Part shown: piece after piece, positions 5,563 to 6,080 of the stretch
How positions within the stretch are numbered: position 1 is the first letter of the stretch
Layout of the letters: each line of letters begins with the position of its first letter
Assembly: GCA_030616695.1 (NCBI GenBank)
Contig: JAUWWU010000063.1
Span: forward strand, 1 to 6,080
DNA from: Candidatus Omnitrophota bacterium
GTDB lineage: Bacteria > Omnitrophota > Gorgyraeia > JAHIPI01
DNA length: 6,080 bases
Direction of reading: 5' to 3'
Made by a program: the position numbers and the translations under genes
The notes under the pieces: model-generated
What the model was told of the DNA's origin: nothing
Databases searched by the model: none
The model's input: only the letters and a program-made list of their open reading frames with translations

Positions 5563-5613
5563 GGGGACACGTTCCTTGTAAAGCGTTACATAAAACGGAC
5601 GGAACATGTCCCC
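5563..5613. repeat. Imperfect palindrome, GGGGACACGTTCC type (REP-like)
   Basis: The outer arms ggggacacgttcc (5563-5575) and ggaacatgtcccc (5601-5613) pair at 12 of 13 positions. The 25-base interior contains a second small hairpin, tgtaa-agcg-ttaca (5577-5590). The outer GGGGACA end is shared with the perfect palindrome at 4312-4366, which suggests one repeat superfamily. It lies between hypE and UPF0280 and reaches to 11 bases before the UPF0280 ATG. It has no T-run at the stem base, so it is a weaker terminator candidate. Confidence 0.75.
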
Positions 5614-5668
5614 ACAATCGGTTTTACAACCTTTCCCCGCGTTTTTGGTTCAACTACGAATGGCTTAA

Positions 5669-6080
5669 TCAGCATATCCTAGGTAGAGGCTCTTTAGAAA
5701 GCATGTCCACGATCCTCTCGCCTCCGACCTTTGTATTTATGACTAGCTTGTGTTTAAAGTCTTTTGTAACCTCGCCGATAATCGCCGCACGCCTGCCCAG
5801 GCTGTCCTTCCTCATGATCTTGACGGCCTTACGGGCCTCCCTCTCCGGCAGGACCATGACCACCTTGCCCTCGTTCCCTACATAAAGCGGGTCGAGCCCG
5901 AGTAATTCGCAGGCGGATCTCGTCCCTTCGTTGAACGGTATCTTTCCCTCAAAGAGCCGGATGCCGAAGGGTATCTTCAGGGCGATTTCGTTCATCGTAG
6001 TCGCGATGCCGCCTCGTGTAGGGTCGCGCATGAACCTTATATTGCCGCAATCTTTCAGGACCGTAAAGATCAACCGGTTA
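5669..6080 (-). CDS. hypE: Hydrogenase maturation factor HypE (C-terminal part, cut by window edge)
   Basis: HypE dehydrates the carbamoyl group that HypF places on its C-terminal cysteine to a thiocyanate, the source of the cyanide ligands of the NiFe site. Only the C-terminal 136 codons are present, and the frame stays open to the right edge. Visible marks are FMRDPTRGGIATTMNEIA of the PurM/AIR-synthase-like fold, then CELLGLDPLYVGNEGKVVMVLP, GEVT near the end and the invariant C-terminal PRIC followed directly by UGA. The TTG at 6073 is not a real start; the gene continues beyond the window. Its presence shows that a NiFe hydrogenase is matured in this cell and fits the hydrogenase operon on the same strand. 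About 100 bases, holding a palindromic repeat, separate it from UPF0280. The call is very secure. Confidence 0.96.
   Translation of the reverse strand, partial: NRLIFTVLKDCGNIRFMRDPTRGGIATTMNEIALKIPFGIRLFEGKIPFNEGTRSACELLGLDPLYVGNEGKVVMVLPEREARKAVKIMRKDSLGRRAAIIGEVTKDFKHKLVINTKVGGERIVDMLSKEPLPRIC

Noticed and set aside
5571..5668. Promoter or small RNA in the gap between hypE and UPF0280
   Set aside because: Only weak -35 and -10 resemblances were found, and apart from the palindrome no stable structure stood out.
5424..5885. Plus-strand open frame of 153 codons across the hypE/UPF0280 junction
   Set aside because: It lies antisense to two recognised genes, crosses a palindrome and shows no domain. 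It is a shadow frame, as are the other plus-strand frames in the window.
4842..6080. Alternative genetic code with UGA read as glycine
   Set aside because: UGA terminates hypE exactly after the invariant PRIC tail and terminates the poly-ferredoxin gene in an ATGA overlap. No other gene in the window contains an internal UGA.

Overview
The window reads as a piece of an anaerobic, hydrogen-metabolising bacterium, and every gene I can support runs leftward (minus strand). The anaerobic signature comes from HypE, two hydrogenase-type membrane/electron-transfer subunits, several multi-cluster iron-sulfur proteins, the redox regulator Rex and a NIL-domain ferredoxin. Two GGGGACA-type palindromes resemble interspersed repeats I associate with uncultured anaerobic lineages such as Omnitrophota. 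That taxonomic hint is weak and comes from memory, not from a search.

Layout in the direction of transcription: (1) 6080-5669, the C-terminal part of hypE, ending in the diagnostic PRIC tail. (2) 5613-5563, a palindromic repeat. (3) 5552-4842, a UPF0280 (COG2122, ApbE-superfamily) gene interrupted by one in-frame UGA, with clear homology continuing in the same frame after it. (4) 4773-4366, a NIL-domain 2[4Fe-4S] ferredoxin with its own promoter and Shine-Dalgarno. (5) 4366-4312, a perfect 26-bp-arm palindrome that looks like a terminator. (6) A consensus promoter and an 18-bp Rex operator. (7) A compact operon from 4219 to beyond the left edge: rex, an AsrA/HydB-like iron-sulfur subunit, an AsrB/HydG-like FAD/NAD(P) subunit, a poly-ferredoxin, a NuoH/EchB-like membrane subunit and the start of a NuoB/EchC-like [NiFe]-hydrogenase small subunit.

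How it fits together: the operon joins a soluble NAD(P)H-oxidoreductase module, of the kind usually found with cytosolic group 3b hydrogenases or anaerobic sulfite reductase, to membrane and small subunits of a group 4 energy-converting [NiFe] hydrogenase. The NADH/NAD+ sensor Rex is encoded first and has a near-perfect operator in front of its own gene. The simplest reading is a membrane-bound hydrogenase exchanging electrons with the NAD(P)H pool, possibly coupled to ion translocation and switched on when NADH accumulates. HypE supplies cofactor maturation. The catalytic large subunit lies outside the window, so direction, substrate preference and group assignment are inference.

Non-coding stretches are all short (about 70-120 bases) and hold the promoters, operator, palindromes and ribosome-binding sites listed. 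UGA is a normal stop here: it ends hypE right after PRIC and ends the poly-ferredoxin gene in an ATGA overlap. The UGA inside UPF0280 therefore looks like a real nonsense codon, or a sequence error, and not a recoded sense codon.
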